DNA from: Legionella sp.
Lineage (GTDB): Bacteria > Pseudomonadota > Gammaproteobacteria > Legionellales > Legionellaceae
NCBI GenBank assembly: GCA_031291095.1
Contig: JARLJR010000083.1
Coordinates: 107,992-171,991, forward strand
Length of the DNA stretch: 64,000 bases
Reading direction: 5' to 3'
Shown in pieces: positions 34,105 to 41,090 of this stretch. The position numbers were made by a program, and so were the translations under genes. Every line of letters begins with the position of its first letter. The stretch's first letter is position 1. The notes under the pieces were generated by a model. That model had not been told where the DNA came from. It saw only the letters and a program-made list of their open reading frames with translations, and did no database searches.

Positions 34105-34137
34105 TAACGGCGCATTTTCAATTCAGTATCGATATAT

Positions 34138-36693
34138 TTATTTGATTTGAACTAGATAATTTTTTGACTTGAACTTCTCCTTGGCATACAGCTTCATACG
34201 TTCAATGAAATGTAACAAGGTAATATTCTTATTCTTACCATGAGATAGGTCATCGGCAATATCAAATACGGTTGCATTCTTCTTTGTTTCATTTACACGT
34301 AAGGCACGACCGATTGACTGGATGTTACCAATTTTAGTTTTTCTTGGAGAAGCAAAAATAACATTACTCAAATTCTTAATTGAATATCCTGTTGACAAAG
34401 TTCCATAGGACGCGATAATGATTGCGTTATTTTCTTTTTCAACAATGGCACGGAGAGCATCACGTTCTTCACCACTCATTTTACGTTCACCTGAACCAGC
34501 CACAAAATATACATTTCGACCGACAAGGTTTTCTTTGAGAAACATATCATGTAGAACTTCACCATGTTTTGCGACTCTAGAATATAGGATCATAGTATTG
34601 CCCTTGAGTGACAGAGCAAGATTTTTAATGAATCTGTTTCGTGATTCACAACCAATGAGAAGGTCAATTTCCCTTGCGTAATCTTCTTTGCTTCGAACAG
34701 TTTTTCCATTTACAGTTGGACGGAGAAGTTTACATCTCTCAGGAGGATGTTTTAACACAATTGCTTTGATTGTTAATTGAGCAACGTGACCATCTTCCAT
34801 CAGCTTATAAGTTGTAGTTACATTTTTCTTCTTACCAAATAAACCTTGAAGTGTTAACTCAGATGATTCTTTTGCTTCATCGGTCGTTCCTGTTAGACCG
34901 AAACGATATGGAATATTCACACATTTTTCCATAATTCCGATAAGGGATTTTGCGGCAGCTAAATGAGCTTCATCAACGATGATCGCATCAAAATTTGCGA
35001 ACCATTCTTTGTCAAGTTTATAAACGGATTGCCATGTCGTAATAGTGACTGGCTTTTTTGATACTTCTTTTCCGTCATGAATCTTATGAATGAAAGTATC
35101 TGAGTCAAAACCATATTCTTTAAAATCACTTGCTAACTGGTGAATAAGGTTGGTCGACGGGACTACAATTAATGTTTTCCTTCGAAGTGTGAGCATCATC
35201 CTCGTTATAAAATAGATAATAAGGCTCTTGCCGCTATTATGAGTAACCATTCCATCATTTGTAATGTATAAATGATCTTGAACTTCTATTCCGTAATATT
35301 TATTTTTACCTTTGTTAATAATATCAAATTTAGCATGATAAGGATCTCTAAATCTTTTAAAATTTAATGCAATTTTTCTTGGTATTCTAGTTGGAATAGT
35401 TTCAATATTTCCCATTATGGTAATTTTATAATAATTTGTATTGTATTTTTTATTAAATTTTATTTTTGATGATGTAATTAGACCTAAAGAGTTTGCTAAA
35501 TCTGATACATTTTTTGATAGTCTTTCTGATTTAGATACAAATTCAAATGCTGTTTTATTTGCTAGATAACCATCACTATCAATCAAACCAGCAAGTAATT
35601 CTAATCTAAAATTTAAACTTGCTTTTAATAACGAATCTGGAATGAATCTTTCATTACAACGAATTCTATATTCAGACGTACCAAATCTAATTCCTATTTT
35701 ATCGAACTCTTTGAAAATTTTGTTTCTTTTGTTTTCACTTCCTGTAATACAGTAACAATATTTTCCTTTTTTTCTAACATTCATATTTAATACATTTGCC
35801 TGATGAATAGTCTCACTAAGAATTTCATCATCCGCTGTTGTCATTTGACAAGAATTAGCACTCCCATCTCCAATATATAATCCAATAAAATAAGGTGTAA
35901 GATTTATTTTAGGGTCAACACTATTAACAAAATTTAAAGGAATATCGTTATAATACAAATTAGAACAATGTTTATATGTTTTAGATTTTGTGATATATTC
36001 ATTTACAGATATATTTTCTATATAATTTTTATCACCTTTTCCATATCCATTTATTTTTGAATAATCAGAAAATTTAAGAGATAAAACGTGTTCACCTGTT
36101 ACTGTTATAGATTTTTTATTTCCTTTTGGTTTAATTTCAAACAATTCATCTTCACCAGAAAATGTTCGTAACACTTCTTTTATTTTTCCATCTGAACCAA
36201 TAACAAAATCACCAAATTGAATATCTTCAATATTTTTCCATAAACCATCCGCCATTAATACCCGATCCCCGGCCCCGTGGCAGCTCGTGGGGCTTAAGTA
36301 CAACGCCCTGCGGTTTCGTACCGCATGAGTAAAAGTATTTACTTGATAATCTCGAAGTTCTATATGATCTGGCATATGAAGCTTTTTGATGTATTCAACT
36401 GCATCTAGAGCAGAAAATTCATCAGCAGCATGGTCGTACAAATATTCAATATCATAACCAAATTCTCTGGCAAAGTTTTCAACTTCAAAGGTGAGACCAG
36501 CATAAAGTAAACAAAGTCTTGGATTGAAAAGACGAATCTTTCCATCCCATTTTCCCTGCTTAAATTTTGGCATGAACTGAAAACCGTTTACAACGAATGT
36601 AAATCTTTCAGCTATCTCACATGCGACACCCGGACTACAATGAATCCTAATATGTACATCATTATAAAGTTCGATTTGTATTAGTTCCGTCAC
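34138..36693 (-). CDS. uvsW: UvsW helicase interrupted by an intein
   Basis: 851 residues as encoded, about 502 after removal of a 349-residue insert. The N-terminal domain (FVVNGFQFMPKFKQGKWDGK) and helicase motifs match UvsW: P-loop SPTS|SGKS split by the insert, DEAH-type IIVDEAHLAAAKS, FGLTGTTDE, ASYGTLSTGYS and SIGRALRV. UvsW remodels branched DNA and shuts off origin R-loops. The GTG at 36693 is preferred: its GTGA overlaps the uvsY stop and AGGGA lies 5 bases away. Confidence 0.92.
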   Translation of the reverse strand: MTELIQIELYNDVHIRIHCSPGVACEIAERFTFVVNGFQFMPKFKQGKWDGKIRLFNPRLCLLYAGLTFEVENFAREFGYDIEYLYDHAADEFSALDAVEYIKKLHMPDHIELRDYQVNTFTHAVRNRRALYLSPTSCHGAGDRVLMADGLWKNIEDIQFGDFVIGSDGKIKEVLRTFSGEDELFEIKPKGNKKSITVTGEHVLSLKFSDYSKINGYGKGDKNYIENISVNEYITKSKTYKHCSNLYYNDIPLNFVNSVDPKINLTPYFIGLYIGDGSANSCQMTTADDEILSETIHQANVLNMNVRKKGKYCYCITGSENKRNKIFKEFDKIGIRFGTSEYRIRCNERFIPDSLLKASLNFRLELLAGLIDSDGYLANKTAFEFVSKSERLSKNVSDLANSLGLITSSKIKFNKKYNTNYYKITIMGNIETIPTRIPRKIALNFKRFRDPYHAKFDIINKGKNKYYGIEVQDHLYITNDGMVTHNSGKSLIIYFITRMMLTLRRKTLIVVPSTNLIHQLASDFKEYGFDSDTFIHKIHDGKEVSKKPVTITTWQSVYKLDKEWFANFDAIIVDEAHLAAAKSLIGIMEKCVNIPYRFGLTGTTDEAKESSELTLQGLFGKKKNVTTTYKLMEDGHVAQLTIKAIVLKHPPERCKLLRPTVNGKTVRSKEDYAREIDLLIGCESRNRFIKNLALSLKGNTMILYSRVAKHGEVLHDMFLKENLVGRNVYFVAGSGERKMSGEERDALRAIVEKENNAIIIASYGTLSTGYSIKNLSNVIFASPRKTKIGNIQSIGRALRVNETKKNATVFDIADDLSHGKNKNITLLHFIERMKLYAKEKFKSKNYLVQIK
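35236..36282 (-). mobile_element. Intein with LAGLIDADG homing endonuclease in uvsW
   Basis: 349 residues from Cys (codon 36280-36282, after SPTS) to Asn (codon 35236-35238, before SGKS). Splice block A begins CHGAGDRVLMADG, block B has ITVTGEHVLSL, and the end is YITNDGMVTHN followed by Ser, giving the Cys1 / His-Asn / Ser+1 chemistry. Two DOD motifs are present: YFIGLYIGDGS and LLAGLIDSDGYL. It sits inside the ATP-binding loop, a classic conserved intein site. Confidence 0.95.
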
Positions 36694-37127
36694 CCGCTTC
36701 CCTGACTCCACTGCATGTAAGAAATTGCGTTTTTAATATGAAATGATCTATTATTGATGTTTTGAATGATTTCTTTTAGAAAATCAGTCTTGTCTTTTAC
36801 AATTCCAATCTGTTTTGATTTTGTGACAATATCTGGGTCACAATCAAGATAACGCTGGACTTCTGATTTAATGATGGCTCCACGTGGTGGGAGTTCCCAA
36901 CCTTTTTTGCGTGTTTCTTCTGTATGACCTTCAGTATAAAAGATATACTTTTCGCATTCCAGCTTCTTATATTCGGTGTCAAGCTGAAATAATCTGCCCT
37001 TTTCTTGAAGGTAGATTTGATAATATTTCGAATGTAATTTGGCAATTCCTAATGAAGCATTAGCTAGATCGGTCCTGTCAATTTCACAATCTTCATTCCA
37101 ATTAGAAATGATTTCTTCAAATTTCAT
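36690..37127 (-). CDS. uvsY: UvsY recombination mediator
   Basis: 145 residues, near T4 UvsY (137). Key segments: ISNWNEDCEIDRTDLANASL, LHSKYYQIYLQEK, GHTEETRKKGWELPP and DFLKEIIQNINNRSFHIKNA. It loads UvsX on gp32-coated single strands. It overlaps uvsW by 4 bases. The TATAAATA only 13 bp upstream of its start would leave a very short leader. Confidence 0.9.
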   Translation of the reverse strand: MKFEEIISNWNEDCEIDRTDLANASLGIAKLHSKYYQIYLQEKGRLFQLDTEYKKLECEKYIFYTEGHTEETRKKGWELPPRGAIIKSEVQRYLDCDPDIVTKSKQIGIVKDKTDFLKEIIQNINNRSFHIKNAISYMQWSQGSG

Positions 37128-37139
37128 AACGACTCCATA

Positions 37140-37147
37140 TATTTATA
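37140..37147 (-). promoter_or_regulatory. TATAAATA element before uvsY
   Basis: Perfect late box that overlaps the stop of the tail-tube-like gene. Only 12 bp separate it from the uvsY ATG, so an mRNA from here would be nearly leaderless. Confidence 0.4.
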
Positions 37148-37667
37148 CGATAGGATTTATATGATACACACGATATTTGAAACGTGCTGCTGCCTTTAAA
37201 TAAGTGAGATCTGGTTGGGTAGCATCAAATTCGAGACTCGATAATCCAATAGGAAAAGCATCTTCATATACACATTCAAAAGCAGCATTCTGTTTAGCTG
37301 TTGTAATTGTTAGACTCAGATCTGAATAAATTCCTTCACCAGACCACAAAGGTTTTGCTTCAATATTCGCATATTGAGTATAATTATCTGGAGCACCTAG
37401 ACCTCTTAACCAATCCTGAATTGTAAGGTATCCGGCAAGATCTTCATCTACCCTAAAAACAACATCCAATTCTGAAAATTCTAGATGTTCACCCGGATTA
37501 GGAATATCAATTAGAGGAGTTGGAACATAAGAATAACCAATAGCCAACCCTGGAATTGTTGCTTTTTGTACAAAGTATTCAATTTCAGGACTCCGCTTAA
37601 TCTGAAACTTAAAGTGAACAGATTGAGCGGCATTGAGATTTGTTGGTTGCGGTGGTGTATATGTCAT
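37143..37667 (-). CDS. Tail-tube-like (gp19 superfamily) paralogue
   Basis: 174 residues from the ATG at 37667 (MTYTPPQPTNLNAAQ). FKFQIKRSPEIEYFVQKATI then PGLAIGYSYVPTPLIDIPNP, SELDVVFRVDEDLAGYLTIQ and DWLRGLGAPDNYTQY match the tail tube / tube-initiator family of T4-like phages. The principal tube gene 19 is at 55724-56329, so this is probably a baseplate-tube connector or alternative tube protein. An upstream extension is possible, but homologue-like sequence begins at this Met and a TATAAATA box lies 6 bp ahead. Confidence 0.72.
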   Translation of the reverse strand: MTYTPPQPTNLNAAQSVHFKFQIKRSPEIEYFVQKATIPGLAIGYSYVPTPLIDIPNPGEHLEFSELDVVFRVDEDLAGYLTIQDWLRGLGAPDNYTQYANIEAKPLWSGEGIYSDLSLTITTAKQNAAFECVYEDAFPIGLSSLEFDATQPDLTYLKAAARFKYRVYHINPIV

Positions 37668-37672
37668 ATGAG

Positions 37673-37680
37673 TATTTATA
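37673..37680 (-). promoter_or_regulatory. TATAAATA element immediately before the tube-like gene
   Basis: Perfect late box overlapping the TAA stop of the upstream gene, with 5 bp to the ATG of 37143-37667. If used, the transcript would start at or near the ATG. Confidence 0.45.
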
Positions 37681-38356
37681 CCACTAATGCTGGATAGTTT
37701 AATTGTTGAAACGGATGATTGTTTGTACATTCTGATGTATAAAAGATTGTTTTTGATGTTTTTTTGGTTTGTGGTAAAATACAAGGAATAATATCATTAG
37801 TTAATGAATGAGATACAAATTCGTAATCAGCAAATAATAATAAATCGATTTTCATTCCTCTAGTTGCATTTGAATACACTTTACATGAATGAATTGTTGA
37901 ATCGTTATTAAATCTTATTAAATGTTTATTATTTTCTTTTAATTTTATTTTTCCGTTTAACATATCAACAATTGCTGTTCTATTATATTGTGCCATATTA
38001 TAATTTGGTGTCAAAATAAACACACATGAGTTTGCATGTTTTAAAGCGTACCAAACAGCATATGCATTCATTATTGTGCTTAACCCTTTTTGTCTTTCCT
38101 TGAACACAACAAAAGAATTCTGATATTCATTGATATGGTCTAAAGCTTTTTCTTGTTTTTCATTCAATTTTAATGAAACAATTCCACCATAAGGACTAAT
38201 AATAAACAAGCTTTCAATAAATTCTTTTTGCGTCATATCTTTTTTGGTGTTTTCTAAAAATTCAAGAAATTTCTTTGCGGTCTCAATAATTAATTGTGGG
38301 TCTGAATTTTTGTCAAGTGATTTGACTGCTAATTCAAGTGCTAATTCTTTAAACAT
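37676..38356 (-). CDS. Degenerate terminase-like ATPase domain protein
   Basis: 226 residues resembling only the ATPase half of a large terminase: LKLNEKQEKALDHINEYQNS, ERQKGLST (87-94) where gp17 here has ARQAGKST, CVFILTPNYNMAQYNRTAIV, and LLLFADYEF (172-180) in place of LLYIDEAAF. The P-loop Lys and Walker B Asp-Glu are both altered and no nuclease domain follows. It is probably a non-catalytic paralogue, perhaps regulating packaging. The true terminase is at 58499-60157. Confidence 0.65.
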   Translation of the reverse strand: MFKELALELAVKSLDKNSDPQLIIETAKKFLEFLENTKKDMTQKEFIESLFIISPYGGIVSLKLNEKQEKALDHINEYQNSFVVFKERQKGLSTIMNAYAVWYALKHANSCVFILTPNYNMAQYNRTAIVDMLNGKIKLKENNKHLIRFNNDSTIHSCKVYSNATRGMKIDLLLFADYEFVSHSLTNDIIPCILPQTKKTSKTIFYTSECTNNHPFQQLNYPALVV

Positions 38357-38391
38357 TATATTTTCCTTTGGTTAATCGATTTCCGTTATCC

Positions 38392-38419
38392 ATGTTAGGA
38401 TCAATTTCTGTCCTAACAT
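38392..38419. other. Intergenic hairpin between divergent genes
   Basis: 9-bp perfect stem atgttagga/tcctaacat with a 10-base loop. A GATAAATA box (minus strand, 38422-38429) abuts it, repeating the hairpin-plus-late-box layout seen at 8161-8201. Confidence 0.5.
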
Positions 38420-38502
38420 ATTATTTATCCGAAAAATAACTCTTGATTTATGAGTCTGATTCGCGTAAGGTCTAAATAAGAGATTAATGAGGTCGACTGA
38501 TT

Positions 38503-38757
38503 ATGAGTATTAAGGAAGAAATTTTAGCTGTATCTCCATCAATTAAGTCTTTTCAAGCAAGCGCCTTGGAGTTTATTGTTAGGGGAATTGCTAATGCATA
38601 CAATGATTCCGTTGATGAACGAATTAAAGATGTTGTATTGGATGTTCTGGCTAAAGATAATTGTAACGAAACAGAACTAAATACAGTGTCTTGTAAATTG
38701 CAGATTCTGGCGTCCACAATTCAGGCCAGAAATATGTTATCGAAGATTCATTTGTAA
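38503..38757 (+). CDS. Small hypothetical protein
   Basis: 84 residues, helical (MSIKEEILAVSPSIKSFQAS, IKDVVLDVLAKDNCNETELN). It opens the plus-strand cluster and is followed 8 bp later by tRNA-Arg. Function unknown. Confidence 0.65.
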   Translation: MSIKEEILAVSPSIKSFQASALEFIVRGIANAYNDSVDERIKDVVLDVLAKDNCNETELNTVSCKLQILASTIQARNMLSKIHL

Positions 38758-38764
38758 TCTTCTA

Positions 38765-38841
38765 GGCTCCATAGCTCAACTGGATAGAGTATCCGCCTTC
38801 TAAGCGGATTGTTGCAGGTTCGAGTCCTGCTGGAGTCGCCA
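38765..38841 (+). tRNA. tRNA-Arg(TCT)
   Basis: Acceptor GGCTCCA/TGGAGTC, canonical D arm TAGCTCAACTGGATAGAGTA, anticodon stem ATCCGC/GCGGAT with loop CTTCTAA (anticodon TCT), T arm GCAGG-TTCGAGT-CCTGC, discriminator G and encoded CCA. It reads AGA. Confidence 0.95.
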
Positions 38842-38850
38842 TTTTAATAC

Positions 38851-38941
38851 GGAGGCGGGCGTAGGACGCGGGAGGGATTTATAAACCCTTTAGCTGTAGA
38901 TGACAGTTCTTGACTCGGATCGATACCGGGCGCCTCTACCA
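38851..38941 (+). tRNA. Atypical class II-like tRNA or tRNA-like element
   Basis: 91 bases with a 7-bp acceptor (GGAGGCG/CGCCTCT), discriminator A, encoded CCA, a T-like arm (CTCGG-ATCGATA-CCGGG) and a long variable arm with its own stem (CTGT/ACAG). The D arm is shrunken (GCG-TAGGA-CGC) and lacks U8 and the GG pair. The central arm AGGGA-TTTATAA-ACCCT would give anticodon TAT with an A-A closing mismatch. Identity is uncertain. Confidence 0.55.
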
Positions 38942-38950
38942 TTTGTTATC

Positions 38951-38992
38951 GGACCCTTAGCTCAGTTGGTTAGAGCAGCGGAGGGTTCACCA
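38951..38992 (+). pseudogene. Truncated 42-base tRNA lacking anticodon and T arms
   Basis: Perfect acceptor stem GGACCCT/AGGGTTC with discriminator A and CCA, and a canonical D arm (TAGCTCAGTTGGTTAGAGCA), joined directly by GCGG. The anticodon, variable and T arms (about 35 bases) are missing. It looks like a deletion product of a Met- or Ile-type tRNA. Confidence 0.8.
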
Positions 38993-39016
38993 ATTTTTAT
39001 TTGAAAGGAACATATA

Positions 39017-39418
39017 ATGGGTCACTATGATAGTTGTTATGAATATGATAAAATCCATATTGGTTTTGGTCATGAATATCCTCTACATGATGTAACTTCA
39101 AAAGGAGTACGGAAGTTTATTTCAAAAAAATCAGTTGATGAAGAAATTGAAGAACTGTCCAAAAAGTTGGAAGAACTAAAGGCACAGAAAGAAAAGAATG
39201 AAAATTCTTGGCCTAAGAAAGTTGCTTTTAATGTTCATACCAATGTAGAAATTATGGCAGGTCTTGGTAAAAAAATTGGTTTAACTGACCCACACGCAAT
39301 ATCAATTTTTCAATTTACCGGAAGTCCTATTGCGATAGTTAGTTATGTAACAGAAGACGGAACTTTTATGTGTGAATCAATAAATGAAACATTTTTGAAT
39401 ACTCCTACTGAATTATGA
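39017..39418 (+). CDS. Hypothetical protein with coiled coil
   Basis: 133 residues: MGHYDSCYEYDKIHIGFGHE, a short coiled coil (VDEEIEELSKKLEELKAQKE) and a C-terminal region (VEIMAGLGKKIGLTDPHAIS). A GAAAGGAAC site precedes the ATG. It begins 24 bp after the truncated tRNA and ends 14 bp before the RlaP-like gene, so they are probably co-transcribed. Function unknown. Confidence 0.65.
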   Translation: MGHYDSCYEYDKIHIGFGHEYPLHDVTSKGVRKFISKKSVDEEIEELSKKLEELKAQKEKNENSWPKKVAFNVHTNVEIMAGLGKKIGLTDPHAISIFQFTGSPIAIVSYVTEDGTFMCESINETFLNTPTEL

Positions 39419-39432
39419 AAGAGTGTAGCTAA

Positions 39433-40416
39433 ATGCGGACCATTGTGAAAATTAAATTCGGTTCTAACCTTTATGGAACCGCAACTCCAACATCTGATTT
39501 GGATTATAAGTCCGTCGTTATTCCAGACGTTCGTGATCTGGTTTTGCAGCGGGCAGCGAATGTAGTTCAGCAGAATACTAAAACGGATTCGACTCAGAAA
39601 AATTCTGCTGAAGATGTTGATGATGAGTATATTTCACTTCATAAGTTCATGAAGATGCTATCTGTTGGTGATATGATTGCATCTGAACTTCTGTTTGCTC
39701 CACATAGTTCCTTCGTGGAAGTCACATCGGGTTGGATTAATATCATTTCAAATCGCGAACACTTGATTCACAAACAGGTCAAGGGTTTCGTTGGTTATTG
39801 TCAGAAACAAGCAGCCAAATATGGTATTAAAGGCTCTCGTGTTGGTGTAATGCGTGGAGCACTCGAATTGGTTAATCACAAAATCGATCTTCTCGGACCC
39901 CAAGAAAAGATTAAAAGTATTTCGTGGGAAATTGCTGAGTTTACGACCACACACAAAGAGCATACGGAAATTCTTGAGATTTTTCAACCTTCCACTGATA
40001 CTTATCTTCCACATTGGGTTGTTTGTGATCGAAAGATTCCATATTCAATTACTCTCATGAATGCTAAATTGATCCTGCAGAAGGTGTTCGATAATTACGG
40101 TCATCGTGCACTCCAAGCTGAAACAAACGATGGTGTTGATTTCAAAGCACTATCCCATGCGGTTCGTGTTGGTCAACAGGCTATCGAACTTCTTGCAACT
40201 GGAAATATTCAATTTCCACGTCCAAATGCTGCTGAACTTCTGGACATTAAACTTGGTAAGGTTCCTTATCGGGAGATTGCACCACGTCTTGAAGATCTAC
40301 TGGATCAGGTTGAATATGTATCAAAATTTTCACTTCTGAGGGAAGAACCTAACAAGACATTGATGGAAGACATTGTTTATGTCAACTATTACAATGAAAT
40401 CGTAAAAAATGGATAG
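39433..40416 (+). CDS. RlaP-like nucleotidyltransferase (Pol beta superfamily)
   Basis: 327 residues. The N-terminus FGSNLYGTATPTSDLDYKSV contains the G-S...S-D-x-D metal-binding motif of minimal nucleotidyltransferases, followed by YISLHKFMKMLSVGDMIASE and a helical C-terminal domain (AVRVGQQAIELLATGNIQFP). This matches the family described as an RNA-repair-associated nucleotidyltransferase (RlaP/YcgL-type). The expected role is end healing or tailing of damaged RNA before ligation by the ligase at 19102-20211 (inference). Confidence 0.8.
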   Translation: MRTIVKIKFGSNLYGTATPTSDLDYKSVVIPDVRDLVLQRAANVVQQNTKTDSTQKNSAEDVDDEYISLHKFMKMLSVGDMIASELLFAPHSSFVEVTSGWINIISNREHLIHKQVKGFVGYCQKQAAKYGIKGSRVGVMRGALELVNHKIDLLGPQEKIKSISWEIAEFTTTHKEHTEILEIFQPSTDTYLPHWVVCDRKIPYSITLMNAKLILQKVFDNYGHRALQAETNDGVDFKALSHAVRVGQQAIELLATGNIQFPRPNAAELLDIKLGKVPYREIAPRLEDLLDQVEYVSKFSLLREEPNKTLMEDIVYVNYYNEIVKNG

Positions 40417-40434
40417 TTTTGTCAAAAATTTGAC

Positions 40435-40462
40435 TTGACATACTTTCATATCATGTTATTAT
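40435..40462 (+). promoter_or_regulatory. Sigma70-type (early) promoter
   Basis: Plus strand -35 TTGACA (40435-40440), 16-bp spacer, -10 TATTAT (40457-40462), 25 bp before the first gene of the GapR operon. A small GTCAAA/TTTGAC inverted repeat precedes the -35. Confidence 0.72.
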
Positions 40463-40486
40463 ATAACTCGTGAAAGGAATTTTATT

Positions 40487-40630
40487 ATGGAAATTCTGAC
40501 GATATTTGTTATGCTTTGTGCATATCTCGTTGGTTTCATCATCGCTATTTCTCCAATTATCCTCGTTGGATTTTTGGTTGGATATGTGTTTATGAAAATG
40601 TTTAGCAATATCTTTATGAAGAAAGGATAA
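40487..40630 (+). CDS. 47-residue membrane protein
   Basis: Starts ATG at 40487 after GAAAGGAA, ends TAA at 40630. Nearly all hydrophobic: MEILTIFVMLCAYLVGFIIA then ISPIILVGFLVGYVFMKMFS, with a basic end (FMKKG). Two membrane helices are likely. First gene after the early promoter; possibly a host-takeover membrane peptide. Function unknown. Confidence 0.7.
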   Translation: MEILTIFVMLCAYLVGFIIAISPIILVGFLVGYVFMKMFSNIFMKKG

Positions 40631-40633
40631 TAA

Positions 40634-40876
40634 ATGAGTGTTAATAGTCTAGATGGTGGTCATTTAAAGGCTTTTATTGAGCGAATTGAACGACTTGAAG
40701 AAGAAAAGAAGGCTCTTGGAGAAGACGTCAAGGACGTTTACTCGGAAGCCAAAGGTAATGGTTACGACGTAAAGATTATGAGAAAGATCGTTGCAATCCG
40801 TAAGCAAGATGCTTCACAGCGCCGAGAAGAAGAAGAGATTCTAGATCTGTATCTCTCAGCATTAGGGGTTGAGTGA
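40634..40876 (+). CDS. gapR: GapR-like nucleoid protein (DUF2312)
   Basis: 80 residues matching almost the whole GapR family pattern: [40 protein letters not shown] and a C-terminal [11 protein letters not shown]. GapR is an alphaproteobacterial DNA-binding protein that clamps overtwisted AT-rich DNA and stimulates topoisomerases. In the phage it could help replication or displace the host protein (inference). It is the best host clue in the window. Confidence 0.9.
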   Translation: MSVNSLDGGHLKAFIERIERLEEEKKALGEDVKDVYSEAKGNGYDVKIMRKIVAIRKQDASQRREEEEILDLYLSALGVE

Positions 40877-40877
40877 T

Positions 40878-41090
40878 ATGGCATCTCCTAGAAGTAAAAC
40901 TATCAATGTATCAGAAGATCTGTATAACATTCTCAACGAGATTGCGTATAATACTGGATCAACAATGATTCAGGTTAATGATACTGTAATTACACATGGA
41001 CTTAGAGTTTCTCCGAATGGAAAGAATAAAACTCATTCTGCAGTTACTCGTTGGACAAGTTATTTTAAACAACTTATTAAGGGTGAATAA
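40878..41090 (+). CDS. Small putative ribbon-helix-helix protein
   Basis: 70 residues from the ATG at 40878. KTINVSEDLYNILNEIAYNT resembles a ribbon-helix-helix start (beta strand then helix), followed by a basic C-terminus (SPNGKNKTHSAVTRWTSYFK). It may be a DNA-binding regulator. It overlaps the ligase gene by one base. Confidence 0.6.
   Translation: MASPRSKTINVSEDLYNILNEIAYNTGSTMIQVNDTVITHGLRVSPNGKNKTHSAVTRWTSYFKQLIKGE

Noticed and set aside
37143-37784. Longer tail-tube-like start at 37784.
   Set aside because: The added residues overlap the terminase-like gene and have no counterpart in family-like sequence; the ATG at 37667 fits the conserved start.
38851-38941. Ochre-suppressor tRNA (anticodon TTA).
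   Set aside because: Would need a shifted anticodon loop with a mismatched closing pair; the centred loop gives TAT instead.
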